Numbered from the stretch's first letter, positions 52,730 to 61,436 are shown. The stretch is 64,000 nt of DNA from an uncultured Oscillospiraceae bacterium (GCA_958366985.1 CATXDC010000008.1:1-64000), one strand, 5' to 3'. Numbers and translations: made by a program. The notes: generated by a model from the sequence alone, not told the origin.

Positions 52730-52970
52730 CTGCCTTTACCTCATAAAGCACTCCGTCAAATTCGGCAACATCTGCACTTCTGAGCTTTTTGCCTCTTGCG
52801 GTACAGATTTCGCCGTTTACCTTTACCTCTTCGTTCTGTATTGCCATTTTAGCGTGTCCTCCGCTTTGTACAGCGTCGGCAAGCTTTAAAAATGCGTCCA
52901 GCTTTATAAACGGAGAATTTATCTCTATTATTTTTTTCGGTTTTTCCTTAACCTTAACTTTTATCTTCAT
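52710..52970 (-). CDS. yaaA: S4-domain RNA-binding protein (YaaA/RlbA-like)
   Basis: 86 residues: a single S4-like RNA-binding fold (KLDAFLKLADAVQSGGHAKMAIQ, EEVKVNGE). Conserved between dnaN and recF in Firmicutes; thought to bind ribosomal or other RNA, role not settled. ATG at 52970 is preferred to 53000 because AAAGGAGGA precedes it. Confidence 0.88.
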   Translation of the reverse strand: MKIKVKVKEKPKKIIEINSPFIKLDAFLKLADAVQSGGHAKMAIQNEEVKVNGEICTARGKKLRSADVAEFDGVLYEVKADESADS

Positions 52971-53034
52971 ATGAAAAATCCTCCTTTGCAGGCTGAGCAT
53001 CTACTTTTAATTTAATAAATTATTAGACTTTAAA

Positions 53035-53126
53035 CACAGAAAGCTGTATTTTCTCATTTCTGTAAGTCAGTGTGCGACTTGGGTGCAGCGTCACGCTGCT
53101 GCGGCTTGGGTGCAGGCTCATCCTGC
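53035..53126 (+). repeat. Scaffold-and-hairpin repeat abutting dnaN
   Basis: Hairpins GCAGCGTCACGCTGC (53085-53099) and GCAGGCTCATCCTGC (53112-53126), with TCAGTGTGCGACTTGGGTG before them. The second ends one base before the dnaN stop codon (53127-53129), so the repeat was placed exactly at the gene's end. Confidence 0.7.
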
Positions 53127-54227
53127 TCACTTTAATCTTACCGGAAGCACCAGGAACAGGAAACTTTCTCCCTCGGGAGGAAGAATGATAATCGGTGAAA
53201 CAGGGCTGTTGAGCTTTATGAGTACTTCGTCTGTATCGCATACTCTGAGAGCCTCAATAAGGAATCTGTTGTTAAAGCCGATTTCTATTCTTTCGCCATC
53301 AATCTGAGCGGAAATTTTATCGTTTGCAGTACCAAGAGAAGTGATGCTGGAAATTTTAATGGTGTTGTCATCAAAAATACATCTTACAGGGCTCTTGAGT
53401 CTGTCAGTAATCAGCAGGGATGTTCTGTCGATACTGCTCATAAGAGTTTTTGTGCTTACTCTGACTGTTGTTGCAAAAGATGCGGGAACAGCGCTCTTGT
53501 AATCAAGGAACTCTCCTTCGAGAAGTCTTGAAACAATGCTGTATCCGTTAACTTCAAATACAATATGTCTTTTTCCGACTCCGAGAGAAACATCTGCTTC
53601 TTCTTCGTCAATAAGCTTCATAACCTCGGAAAGTGTCTTTCCCGGAACGATAAATGAAAGCTCTTCTCCGTCATAGTCAATTTCTTCAGTTCTTATTGCA
53701 AGACGAACTCCGTCAACAGCAATAAGTTTTATCTGATTTTTTTCTATCTCAAACTTTATTCCCGTATATACAACATTGCTGTTATTATCTGCAACGGCAA
53801 AAATAGTCTGTCTTATCATGTTTTTGAGTATTCCCTGATCGATAATAACAGGAGCTCCGCCTGTAACGCTGGGAAGCTCGGGATACTCCTCAGCAGAAAT
53901 TCCGTTAAGAGAATAATTTGTTTCACCGCTTCTTATATAGCAAAGCTGTCTTGCATCGGCTTCGATCTCTACTTCTTCATCGGGAAGACGGCGAATAATA
54001 TCGCAGAGATAACGGGCATTGAGGATAATGCTGCCATCCTGCTCCACTTTTGCTTCAATTGATGTATTAATACCTACTTCAAGGTCATATCCCGTAAGAT
54101 ACAGTCTGCCGTTTTCGGCTTTTAACAATATACCCTCAATTGCGGGAATTGAGGTTTTTGTAGAAACAGCTCTTTGAACGTTCTGACATGCCTGAGAAAG
54201 AGTTTCAGTGCTGCAAACTATCTTCAT
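53127..54227 (-). CDS. dnaN: DNA polymerase III sliding clamp (beta subunit)
   Basis: 366 residues, three similar clamp domains forming a ring on DNA as a dimer. Typical stretches: ILLKAENGRLYLTGYDLE in domain I, FAVADNNSNVVYTGIKFE in domain II, and SPIIILPPEGESFLFLVLPVRLK-type C-terminus (final residues VLPVRLK). Located after dnaA as usual, separated by 254 bases with DnaA-box-like sites. Confidence 0.97.
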   Translation of the reverse strand: MKIVCSTETLSQACQNVQRAVSTKTSIPAIEGILLKAENGRLYLTGYDLEVGINTSIEAKVEQDGSIILNARYLCDIIRRLPDEEVEIEADARQLCYIRSGETNYSLNGISAEEYPELPSVTGGAPVIIDQGILKNMIRQTIFAVADNNSNVVYTGIKFEIEKNQIKLIAVDGVRLAIRTEEIDYDGEELSFIVPGKTLSEVMKLIDEEEADVSLGVGKRHIVFEVNGYSIVSRLLEGEFLDYKSAVPASFATTVRVSTKTLMSSIDRTSLLITDRLKSPVRCIFDDNTIKISSITSLGTANDKISAQIDGERIEIGFNNRFLIEALRVCDTDEVLIKLNSPVSPIIILPPEGESFLFLVLPVRLK

Positions 54228-54481
54228 CCCATTTACCTCCTGAAATGCCGGAAAAGTTTTTTCCGGATTATTTAAATAAATATATATTATATTTTTTAGT
54301 AGTAACAGTAGGGCCTGTTGAAAATGTTGAAAAAGCCCTGAAAGCCTTTTATCTTATGAATTTTTCGGACTTTTCAAAATGTTTAAGTCAAAGGAAAAAT
54401 TTGTTAAGAATTTTAAAGGTTTTGAGTTTTCCAACGCTCTGTGGAAACTTGTGTGTGGAATGTGGAAGAAACTGTTAAAAA
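54228..54481. other. Likely oriC, dnaA-dnaN interval
   Basis: Holds three close DnaA-box-like sites in one direction, TGTGGAAAC (54440-54448), TGTGGAATG (54454-54462) and TGTGGAAGA (54461-54469), and an AT-only stretch of about 35 bases (54266-54302) fit for unwinding. TGTTGAAAA-like degenerate sites occur near 54317-54331. None matches TTATCCACA exactly. Confidence 0.55.
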
Positions 54482-55966
54482 TCAGCTGTCTTTTATGTTG
54501 GTGATTATATCGGTGACAGTTGCTTTGAAGGTGGCATTTTTGCTCATTTTTTCCGCTACTTTTCTTTTATTATAAAGGACAGTAGAGTGATCCTTGCCTC
54601 CAAATTCAGCGCCCACAGCTTCCAGTGACATTCCGGTAATCTCAATTACAACATATATTGCAACCTGTCTTGCAGCAGATATATTTGCACTCTGCCTTTT
54701 TCCCCTTATCTCTTCCGGTGAGATATTAAAGGTTCTTGCAACCTCGTTTATTATCTTTTCAACTGTTACGGGAATAGGCTGGGTATCGCTGAGGATATCC
54801 TTTATAGCTATCTGCGCCATTGAAAGTGAAGGTGCATGTCCCTCAATATCGTTATAGGCTTTGAGCTTCTTTACTGCTCCTTCAAGCTGACGAATGTTTT
54901 TCTTTATTTTCTCAGCGAGATACTGAATAACATCGTCGCTGATTTCAAAATTAAGGGAAGCGGCTTTTCTTCTGATAATCGCCATTCTTGTTTCAAGATC
55001 CGGCGGCTGAATGTCTGCAATAAGTCCCCATTCAAATCTTGTTTTAAGTCTCTCCTCAAGGGTCATTATCTCCTTGGGAGGACGGTCGGATGTAAGTACA
55101 ATCTGTTTTCCGGCTTTGTTAAGAGTCTCAAAGGTATGGAAAAACTCCTCCTGAGTTCTGACCTTACCGGAAAGAAACTGGATATCGTCGATTAAGAGAA
55201 TATCAGCGTTTCTGTATTTATTATGGAAAACTGATGTGAGCTTGTCCGTTGTAAGGAAAGAGATAAGCTCATTTGTAAAATCCTCACCGCTTGTGTAGAT
55301 GATTTCGGCATTGGGATTATTTTCTTTAATTTCACAGCAAATTGCATTTAAAAGGTGGGTTTTTCCGAGACCGGAATTTCCGTATATGAAAAGCGGATTA
55401 TAGGTTTTTCCGGGATTTTTTGCAACTGACTGAGCTGCCGCATAGGCGAATTTATTTGAAGAGCCTACAACGAAAGTATCAAATGTATAGTCGCTCACTA
55501 TTTTTTTACGGTATGCTGCCGGAAGCTCGTCCGAAGTTTTTACCATTGAATCTTCATGTTCAGTTTCATTTTTTACATTCTGGGCTTTTTTTACTGTAAT
55601 TCTGAAATCTGTTGTAAAGCCTGTTGCACTTTCAAAAGCTTCCGCAAGGGTTTTTGAAAACTTGTTTTCTACAAGAGTTCTTGAAAATTCAGCATCTGCG
55701 GCAATTACAAATACTCCGTCTTCAAAATCCGTAAGCTCAAGAGGTTTTATCCAGGTATCAAAAGCTACCTCTGTCATTTTTCCTTTGCAGTGTTCGAGAA
55801 CACGGGTCCAAATTTCCTGAAGGGAATTCATTTCATCTTGCTCCTTAATCTCATCGGGTAATACCTTAACCGTCGTTTCAGTCCATGGAAACCGGTCTTT
55901 TCTGTCGAAATAATCAGGTCTATTTTCGCACAATACCCCATTTTCATTACCAAATAATTTTAACAT
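54482..55966 (-). CDS. dnaA: Chromosomal replication initiator DnaA
   Basis: Initiator ATPase: domain I (from MNSLQEIWTRVLEH), AAA+ domain with FIYGNSGLGKTHLL and LLIDDIQFLSGK, and the DNA-binding domain ending with GKDHSTVLYNKRKV. The normal family start is ATG 55831 (AAGGAG nine bases before). A 45-codon in-frame extension runs back to ATG 55966, which has its own good RBS (AAAGGAAG). I annotate the longer form because both starts are supported; the shorter 449-residue product is the conventional DnaA. Confidence 0.95.
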   Translation of the reverse strand: MLKLFGNENGVLCENRPDYFDRKDRFPWTETTVKVLPDEIKEQDEMNSLQEIWTRVLEHCKGKMTEVAFDTWIKPLELTDFEDGVFVIAADAEFSRTLVENKFSKTLAEAFESATGFTTDFRITVKKAQNVKNETEHEDSMVKTSDELPAAYRKKIVSDYTFDTFVVGSSNKFAYAAAQSVAKNPGKTYNPLFIYGNSGLGKTHLLNAICCEIKENNPNAEIIYTSGEDFTNELISFLTTDKLTSVFHNKYRNADILLIDDIQFLSGKVRTQEEFFHTFETLNKAGKQIVLTSDRPPKEIMTLEERLKTRFEWGLIADIQPPDLETRMAIIRRKAASLNFEISDDVIQYLAEKIKKNIRQLEGAVKKLKAYNDIEGHAPSLSMAQIAIKDILSDTQPIPVTVEKIINEVARTFNISPEEIRGKRQSANISAARQVAIYVVIEITGMSLEAVGAEFGGKDHSTVLYNKRKVAEKMSKNATFKATVTDIITNIKDS

Positions 55967-56197
55967 AATTTTTACTTCCTTTCAATGATGAGTTTAATAG
56001 CTTTCATATATAAGATGTAATAGGGGAAAAGTTGCACGTTTCAGTGCAACTCCTGCTCATGAAAAAATGTTAAAAACTATGTTGAAAATGTTTATAATTC
56101 ATGTGGAGAACCTGTTGAAAGATGTTAAAAACCTGATGAAATGCATTTTAAACTCATATTTTTATGGATATGCACCAAAAAAATTACAAAAAAATAT
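55967..56197. other. Region upstream of dnaA, second origin-like segment
   Basis: Contains the perfect inverted repeat AGTTGCAC-GTTTCA-GTGCAACT (56030-56051), a DnaA-like box TGTGGAGAA (56102-56110), and several TGTTGAAAA/TGTTAAAAA sites between 56070 and 56130. Probably the dnaA promoter region and part of a bipartite origin. Confidence 0.45.
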
Positions 56198-56229
56198 GGA
56201 AAACAACGATTTTTAAAACGTCGTTTTCC
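56177..56229 (-). terminator. Terminator of the LacI gene, overlapping a DnaA-like box
   Basis: GGAAAACAACG (56198-56208) pairs with CGTCGTTTTCC (56219-56229) with one mismatch on DNA that is a G-U pair in the minus-strand RNA, followed by long T-runs. TTTTCCACA (56224-56232) overlaps its right arm. Confidence 0.75.
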
Positions 56230-56268
56230 ACAATTGTTTGAAAAAATTATTTACACTGAAACTAAGAT

Positions 56269-57288
56269 TTATTTTAAATTTTTAACGGAATTTCTTTCGA
56301 TATATACGCAGGGAATAACAGTTTTATATGGATGAGCCGAGCCCTTTCTCTGCTCATCCATAGACCTTACTGCGGCGTCTGCAATCTCCCTTTGAAGTAC
56401 TCTCACAGAAGAAAGCGGAGGCATTGCATTTTGTGAAAGCATTGTATCGTTAAAGCTTATGAGGCTGATATCATCGGGGATAGAAAGTCCGGCCTGTGTA
56501 ATTGCTTTAATAACTCCCTGAGCCATGGCATCGGATGAAATAAAAATAGCTGTGGGATATTCATCGGAAGATTCAAGAAATTTACTTAACACCTCAAAGG
56601 AGCTTTTTGAATCCATTTCGGAATCCAAAACAAACTCTTCACGGTAAATTCCCTTTTCCATAAGGTTATTCCTGAAGTAATAAAGTCTTTCGTCGAGAAT
56701 AAGATCGTGGGTTTCCTGCAATGTAAAATGGCTGCCGATGAATCCTATTTTTTTATGTCCGCCTTCTGTAAGACGATTCAGTGCCTGACGCACTCCGAGA
56801 TGAAAATTCGGAACAGCGGCATAATATTTTTCATCGTCGGGAGTGGAATCAACAAATACGATGTTATCGGTGTATTTATGGAAGCTTTCGATTTCCTCTT
56901 TTGTAAAGCTGCCTATTGCAAAAATTCCGTCAAGATCCTCCAAACCGTTCATTACAAACTGTCCCTGGGGATTTCTGAAAAGACTTGTGGTTTCTATATT
57001 TTTTGCAAAACAGGCTTCTTCAAGTGCGGTTTTCATGTAGAGATAATAGACGTCCTCCATTACCTGTTCCATTTCAAACATTTGGGCGATGCCCATTTTT
57101 AAATGTTCCTGTGTATTCTGATTTTTATTTTTCTGCTTTGAGCTTTTGTATCCCAGCTCCTTTGCAGCATCAAAGATTTTCTTTCTTGTCTGTTCCGCAA
57201 CGCTTATTGTGTCATCCATATTGAGAACACGTGAAACAGCGGAAACAGAAACTCCTGTTTTTTCAGCAATATCCTTAAGAGTGGCCAA
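56269..57288 (-). CDS. LacI-family transcriptional regulator
   Basis: 339 residues. N-terminal HTH (TLKDIAEKTGVSVSAVSRVLN) with hinge, then a periplasmic-binding-like sugar sensor domain with FISSDAMAQGVIKAITQAGLSIPDDISLISFND and the closing PPLSSVRVLQREIADAAV. Probably represses carbohydrate genes; which ones is not evident, as no sugar genes adjoin it. Starts at TTG 57288 with GAGGGA upstream. Lies just before dnaA on the same strand. Confidence 0.9.
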   Translation of the reverse strand: MATLKDIAEKTGVSVSAVSRVLNMDDTISVAEQTRKKIFDAAKELGYKSSKQKNKNQNTQEHLKMGIAQMFEMEQVMEDVYYLYMKTALEEACFAKNIETTSLFRNPQGQFVMNGLEDLDGIFAIGSFTKEEIESFHKYTDNIVFVDSTPDDEKYYAAVPNFHLGVRQALNRLTEGGHKKIGFIGSHFTLQETHDLILDERLYYFRNNLMEKGIYREEFVLDSEMDSKSSFEVLSKFLESSDEYPTAIFISSDAMAQGVIKAITQAGLSIPDDISLISFNDTMLSQNAMPPLSSVRVLQREIADAAVRSMDEQRKGSAHPYKTVIPCVYIERNSVKNLK

Positions 57289-57349
57289 AGTTTATCCCTC
57301 CCGGGAAGTAAATTTAAGTAAATTATATCTGTTTTTTTCACTAAAATCA

Positions 57350-57533
57350 AGCAGCAGGCTGAGCCTGCACCCAATTCGCAGCAAGCTGAGCTTGCAGACA
57401 ATCCGCACACTAACTGACTGCAATAAACAACTATATATTCCTGCGTCTAAAATAAACCTTCATCGCAGGCACTTATATTTCCCTAACGCTGTATTTTTGT
57501 GTGCGAAATGAAAGCGGACGTGTCCGCCGCACA
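57350..57533 (-). repeat. Scaffold-and-hairpin repeats upstream of the LacI gene
   Basis: GCAGGCTGAGCCTGC (57354-57368), GCAAGCTGAGCTTGC (57381-57395) and GCGGACGTGTCCGC (57514-57527) with CCGCACAC and TTGTGTGCGAAAT scaffold pieces. Two copies point one way and the last the other, so a composite. Confidence 0.65.
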
Positions 57534-57766
57534 CGTCGGCAAGGGAAAATATATGGTAAATAGTATAGCGTTTACACTTAGCAGGTGATAATTTAAAACC
57601 CTCCAAACTGCCGTCGGTGGGTGTGTGGGAGAAAACTTACTTTGCGTTGATTAGTGCTCACTGTTTTGACAAGGCGGCGGATTTCCGCCGCAAATGCATT
57701 TTTGCTTGACTTTGCTTGCTATGGACAAAAGTATGTGCCTGCCACGGCATGAGTGGCGAAACTTAT
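57534..57766 (+). repeat. Large structured repeat, copy C (one unit)
   Basis: A single unit (57534-57616) with left arm CGTCGGCA as in unit 1 and right arm TGCCGTCG as in unit 2 of other copies, giving one mismatch. Followed by GCGGCGG-ATTT-CCGCCGC, a decayed ACAAAAGTATG hairpin and GCCAC-GGCATGA-GTGGC. Confidence 0.78.
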
Positions 57767-57857
57767 TCGTTAATCAAAGTAAAAATTAATCAGCAAAAAT
57801 TCATTTAATGTGCCTTTATAATTTTTCTATGAGTTTAATTGACTTAAAAATAATATA

Positions 57858-57900
57858 TAAAAAAACTGCGTTTAAAGCTTCCTAAAACCTTAAACGCAGT
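57858..57900 (-). terminator. Terminator of the rhodanese gene
   Basis: ACTGCGTTTAA (57865-57875) with TTAAACGCAGT (57890-57900), T-run on the minus strand. Confidence 0.85.
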
Positions 57901-57940
57901 AATATTGATATCTTTAACTTTACAGCAGCACTGTTTTTAA

Positions 57941-58351
57941 TTATTCTTCTACATCATAGTAAATCTCATAGGGCCATGAATTTATTCCGCCGAATTCATA
58001 AATACTTGTGTATCCCATATCAGCAAGCTGCTGAGCGACTTTTTTGCTTCGTCCTCCGCTGGAGCAGTAAATGAGTATTGTCTGATCCTTGTTGGGAAGC
58101 TTCTCAGCGGCTGTTTCTTCATTTACTTCCTGGCTGGGGAAAAGTAAGGCTCCTTTAATATATCCGCCTTTAAATTCTTTTTCTGTTCTAACGTCAAGAA
58201 TGATTATGTCCTCTTGCTCGTCCATCATCTTTTTAGCTTCCTCATATGAAATCTGAGTGTAGCTGTGGGATTTTTCATTCCATGGCATTGTGCAGGCTGA
58301 CAGCATGGAAATAAATACTGCTAACATTAAAATTAATGATAATTTTCTCAT
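57941..58351 (-). CDS. Rhodanese-domain lipoprotein
   Basis: 136 residues: signal peptide with lipobox LSAC (Cys20), then one rhodanese domain with the active-site loop around Cys96 (YCSSGGRS). Exported single-domain rhodaneses move sulfane sulfur or act in redox chemistry; the substrate is unknown. Complete and of normal length; transcribed alone. Confidence 0.88.
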   Translation of the reverse strand: MRKLSLILMLAVFISMLSACTMPWNEKSHSYTQISYEEAKKMMDEQEDIIILDVRTEKEFKGGYIKGALLFPSQEVNEETAAEKLPNKDQTILIYCSSGGRSKKVAQQLADMGYTSIYEFGGINSWPYEIYYDVEE

Positions 58352-58626
58352 TTTTCATTCCTCCTGAAATTTATTGGTATCATAAACGAATAAGTGCCAA
58401 AAAACTATCTTTTTTTCATAGCTGTAATGATATTTTATATTTCGTTGAAATAATTCGGAAAAATTTTACATATTAAAGTTTAAAATAATACGATGAAAAA
58501 AACAATAGAAATTTAGTTTTTTTAAAAAATGAGAATCGAAATGTGGAAAATGGGCGAGTAAAATAGTATAATTATCTAATATTTCAAATAATTAGTTTAT
58601 CTACAATAAATACGGGATGTGAAAAG

Positions 58627-59340
58627 TTGAGCAAAAAGTGGAATGGTTTTTCAGTGACCAAAAGGTATTTTGGATTAAGAAAATATTTTATTGTGGAGCC
58701 TGAAAAGAGGATAGAAAATAACTGCTGGATTTGGAGAACCGAATTTTTCGGAGCTTTCCCTTATGCGGATATTGATATGCTGAAAAAGGGATATGTGCTT
58801 GTGTATATTGATATGCACGATATGTACGGAGCGCCGAAAGCGATAGCTTTAATGGAGAAATTTTATAATTTTGTAACTGCAAAGTATAATCTTAACAGAA
58901 GGACTGTTCTTTTCGGATTCAGCAGAGGCGGATTATACAGTATAAATTTTGCAGCTGCAAATCCGGATAAAATAGAAAGTCTTTATCTTGATGCACCGGT
59001 AGTTGATATAAACAGCTGGCCCTTTGGTTTAGGAAAAGGAAAGGGTTCAGAGGAAGACAGCGTAAAATGTGAGAAACTATATGGAGTTAAAAGAGGAGAT
59101 CCTCAGATAAAAGAGGAAGCGAAAAGAAAAATAAAAATTCTTTCTGAAAATAAAATACCCATAATTCTTGTCAGCGGTGACAGTGACAGTGTTGTCCCAT
59201 ATGAAGAAAATGGCGCTATCATTGAAGAAAATTATGATAAGGATTTTATCAAAGTGATAATAAAGCCTGGCTGTGACCATCATCCTCACAGCATAGATCC
59301 ACCTGACGAGATAACAAAATTTTTAATCAGCAAACAGTAA
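58627..59340 (+). CDS. Alpha/beta-hydrolase, probable carbohydrate or short-chain esterase
   Basis: 237 residues of alpha/beta-hydrolase fold without a signal peptide. Nucleophile elbow GFSRGG gives Ser99; acid likely D185 or D187 in SGDSDSVVP; His218/219 in CDHHPHS. Starts at TTG 58627 (no better start). A putative -10 TATAAT lies near 58570. The next gene, an SGNH acetylesterase, follows after 14 bases, so the pair probably deacylates plant or host glycans in the cytoplasm. Confidence 0.75.
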   Translation: MSKKWNGFSVTKRYFGLRKYFIVEPEKRIENNCWIWRTEFFGAFPYADIDMLKKGYVLVYIDMHDMYGAPKAIALMEKFYNFVTAKYNLNRRTVLFGFSRGGLYSINFAAANPDKIESLYLDAPVVDINSWPFGLGKGKGSEEDSVKCEKLYGVKRGDPQIKEEAKRKIKILSENKIPIILVSGDSDSVVPYEENGAIIEENYDKDFIKVIIKPGCDHHPHSIDPPDEITKFLISKQ

Positions 59341-59354
59341 AGGAGAACTTTTAA

Positions 59355-60134
59355 ATGATAAATATAAGAAACCTCAAATCAAAAGTATATAAGGATGCAT
59401 ATGACGTTGTGATTCTGGCGGGACAGTCAAATGCTGTCGGATACGGAAAAGGAGAAGTAGATTTTGAACCCGATGAAAGAATAAAAGAGCTTTTCAGAAA
59501 TGAAAGATTCAATACAAAAAGAAATCCGTCTTTGCCTCTGGGACAGTATGTTTTTAAAACTGCAGGATTAAGACCACATAAAATGAGCGGCTTTTATCTG
59601 TTTTTCGGAAAGCGATATGTAAAAGAGATGCTGCGTCCGGGAAGAAAGCTATTATTTGTCCGTGCTGCTGTAGGAGGCACCGGATTTTCAGACGGAGGCT
59701 GGGGCAGAAAAGATCATCTTTACTTAAATGCCGTAGATATGGCAAAGAGAATAAAGCTCGGAAATCCTGATAATAAAATAGTAGCGATTTTATGGCATCA
59801 GGGAGAAACGGATGTAATAAACTCCGTTACAAAGGAATATTATAAAGAAAATTTTTCTTCTCTCATAAGAGGAATACGCTTTGAACTCAATATGCCCTAT
59901 GTTCCGTTTATAGCGGGAGATATGGTTGAAGAATGGTACACTCAGCAGGAAAATGCAGAGAATGTACGTGAGGCTGTAAAGGAAGTTATAAATGAAAATG
60001 ACTACTGCGGTTTAGTATCCTCTCACGGACTTTGCGGAAACGGCGGAGAAGATATAATACATTTTTCCGGAAAGTCAAATGAGATACTGGGAGAAAGATA
60101 TTTTGAGGAATTTAAGAGGATAATAGAAAAATAA
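59355..60134 (+). CDS. SGNH-fold acetylesterase (sialate O-acetylesterase / CE6-like)
   Basis: 259 residues with the SASA-domain signature LAGQSNAVG (nucleophile Ser25) and a WHQGETD block at about 146-152; the His-containing end HFSGKSNEILG closes the triad region. No signal peptide. Family members remove O-acetyl groups from sialic acids or xylan. RBS AAAGGAG; cotranscribed with the preceding hydrolase gene. Confidence 0.85.
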   Translation: MINIRNLKSKVYKDAYDVVILAGQSNAVGYGKGEVDFEPDERIKELFRNERFNTKRNPSLPLGQYVFKTAGLRPHKMSGFYLFFGKRYVKEMLRPGRKLLFVRAAVGGTGFSDGGWGRKDHLYLNAVDMAKRIKLGNPDNKIVAILWHQGETDVINSVTKEYYKENFSSLIRGIRFELNMPYVPFIAGDMVEEWYTQQENAENVREAVKEVINENDYCGLVSSHGLCGNGGEDIIHFSGKSNEILGERYFEEFKRIIEK

Positions 60135-60240
60135 TTCGAAAAATGTAAAAATATTTTTTATGTTATTAACATTCTCATATAATTATTATATAATGGTAAT
60201 TGATTTTTAATAATTATTTAATATAGAAATGAGGATGTAA

Positions 60241-60696
60241 ATGGTAAGAACGGATTTATCGGCTGAAAAATGCAGTAAAAATACTTCTGAGCTGATGAAT
60301 GAGCTTACAAAAGAAGAAGCTTCAATCGATGAGTATTTGGAAAACAACTCAGATATTATAAGCAATGCCGATATAAAAAGACATTGGCACAGTCTTATTG
60401 AAAAATCACAGCTCAGCAGTTTTGATATAATAAACCGTTCCGAGTTTGCCTATGCGTATTATTATGAAGTTATAGGAGGTAAAAAAATACCTTCAAGGGA
60501 TAAGGTTATAAGACTTATATTGGCTATGCATTTAAGTTTGGAAGACTGTCAGAAAACTCTGAGAATATGCGGTTTATCTGAGCTTTATCCGAGATTCAGA
60601 AGAGACAGTATTATTATTTTTGCTGTAACTCATGGTCTTACCGTTTATGAGCTTAATGAATTACTTATTCTGCAAAAGGAAAATGAACTTAAATGA
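60241..60696 (+). CDS. XRE-like helix-turn-helix protein paired with a protein kinase
   Basis: 151 residues. The centre reads SSFDIINRSEFAYAYYYEV and GGKKIPSRDKVIRLILAMH, the pattern of an HTH_3/XRE domain, followed by SLEDCQKTLRICGLSELYP and a helical tail (RRDSIIIFAVTHGLTVYELNELL). Similar proteins occur beside small Ser/Thr kinases in Clostridia, as I recall, but I know of no assigned role. Its stop overlaps the kinase start (ATGA), so the two are coupled. GAGGATG precedes the ATG. Confidence 0.65.
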   Translation: MVRTDLSAEKCSKNTSELMNELTKEEASIDEYLENNSDIISNADIKRHWHSLIEKSQLSSFDIINRSEFAYAYYYEVIGGKKIPSRDKVIRLILAMHLSLEDCQKTLRICGLSELYPRFRRDSIIIFAVTHGLTVYELNELLILQKENELK

Positions 60697-61436
60697 ATAA
60701 TACTATGATGACATACGTTGAAAAAAATTTATCTGAGAATTTTGATAATCTTGGTATTATCAAAGAGAACAGTGTAAATAAGATAGAGCTATATAGGCAT
60801 AAGAAAACTCAAAAAAAGCTTGTTAAAATTGAATCTGAAAACAGAAATGAAAATGTTTTCAGAAAGTTAATCGGTACAAAAAGTGAGTATCTTCCTGAAA
60901 TATATGATGTTTGTACGGCTGAGGAAAAAACAATAATTCTTGAGGAATATATTGACGGAACCAGTCTCAGTGATATTTCGGAGCATAATGGTATAAAAAA
61001 AGAAGAAGCCATAAAATATGCTGTAGATATCTGCGATGCTCTTTCTGTACTGCATAGTTTCAATATTGTTCATCGTGACGTAAAACCGGAAAATGTGATT
61101 ATAAACAAGGATGGCAAAGCGGTACTTATTGACCTTGGAATTTCACGGTTTGTAACAGGAGTAAAAAAGAAAGATACCAATAAACTCGGTACAGTAAACT
61201 ATGCTGCACCGGAGCAGTTCGGAGTAGCTGAATCGACTTTTGCAACAGATGTATATGCAGTTGGAACACTTATAAATTTTCTTATTTTAGGAGTTTATCC
61301 CAGTGTAAAAATACCTAAAGGACTTTTAGGTATAATAGTAAAGAAATGTACATCTACTCAAATTTACAGCAGATATCAGAATATCAATAGGCTTAAAAGA
61401 TATCTTAATTTCATTTTGAAACACAAACTATATTAG
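60693..61436 (+). CDS. Minimal soluble Ser/Thr protein kinase
   Basis: 247 residues, a Hanks-type kinase without membrane or PASTA domains. Catalytic loop HRDVKPEN (127-134), DLG in place of DFG (147-149), GTVNYAAPE (166-174). VAIK-type Lys45 is present, but the glycine-rich loop is degraded: after L20-G21 comes IIKENSVNK without further Gly. The C-lobe is short, and the sequence stops about 70 residues after APE. Activity therefore may be atypical. Coupled to the XRE-like gene, which is its likely substrate or partner. Ends at a hairpin terminator. Confidence 0.78.
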   Translation: MNNTMMTYVEKNLSENFDNLGIIKENSVNKIELYRHKKTQKKLVKIESENRNENVFRKLIGTKSEYLPEIYDVCTAEEKTIILEEYIDGTSLSDISEHNGIKKEEAIKYAVDICDALSVLHSFNIVHRDVKPENVIINKDGKAVLIDLGISRFVTGVKKKDTNKLGTVNYAAPEQFGVAESTFATDVYAVGTLINFLILGVYPSVKIPKGLLGIIVKKCTSTQIYSRYQNINRLKRYLNFILKHKLY

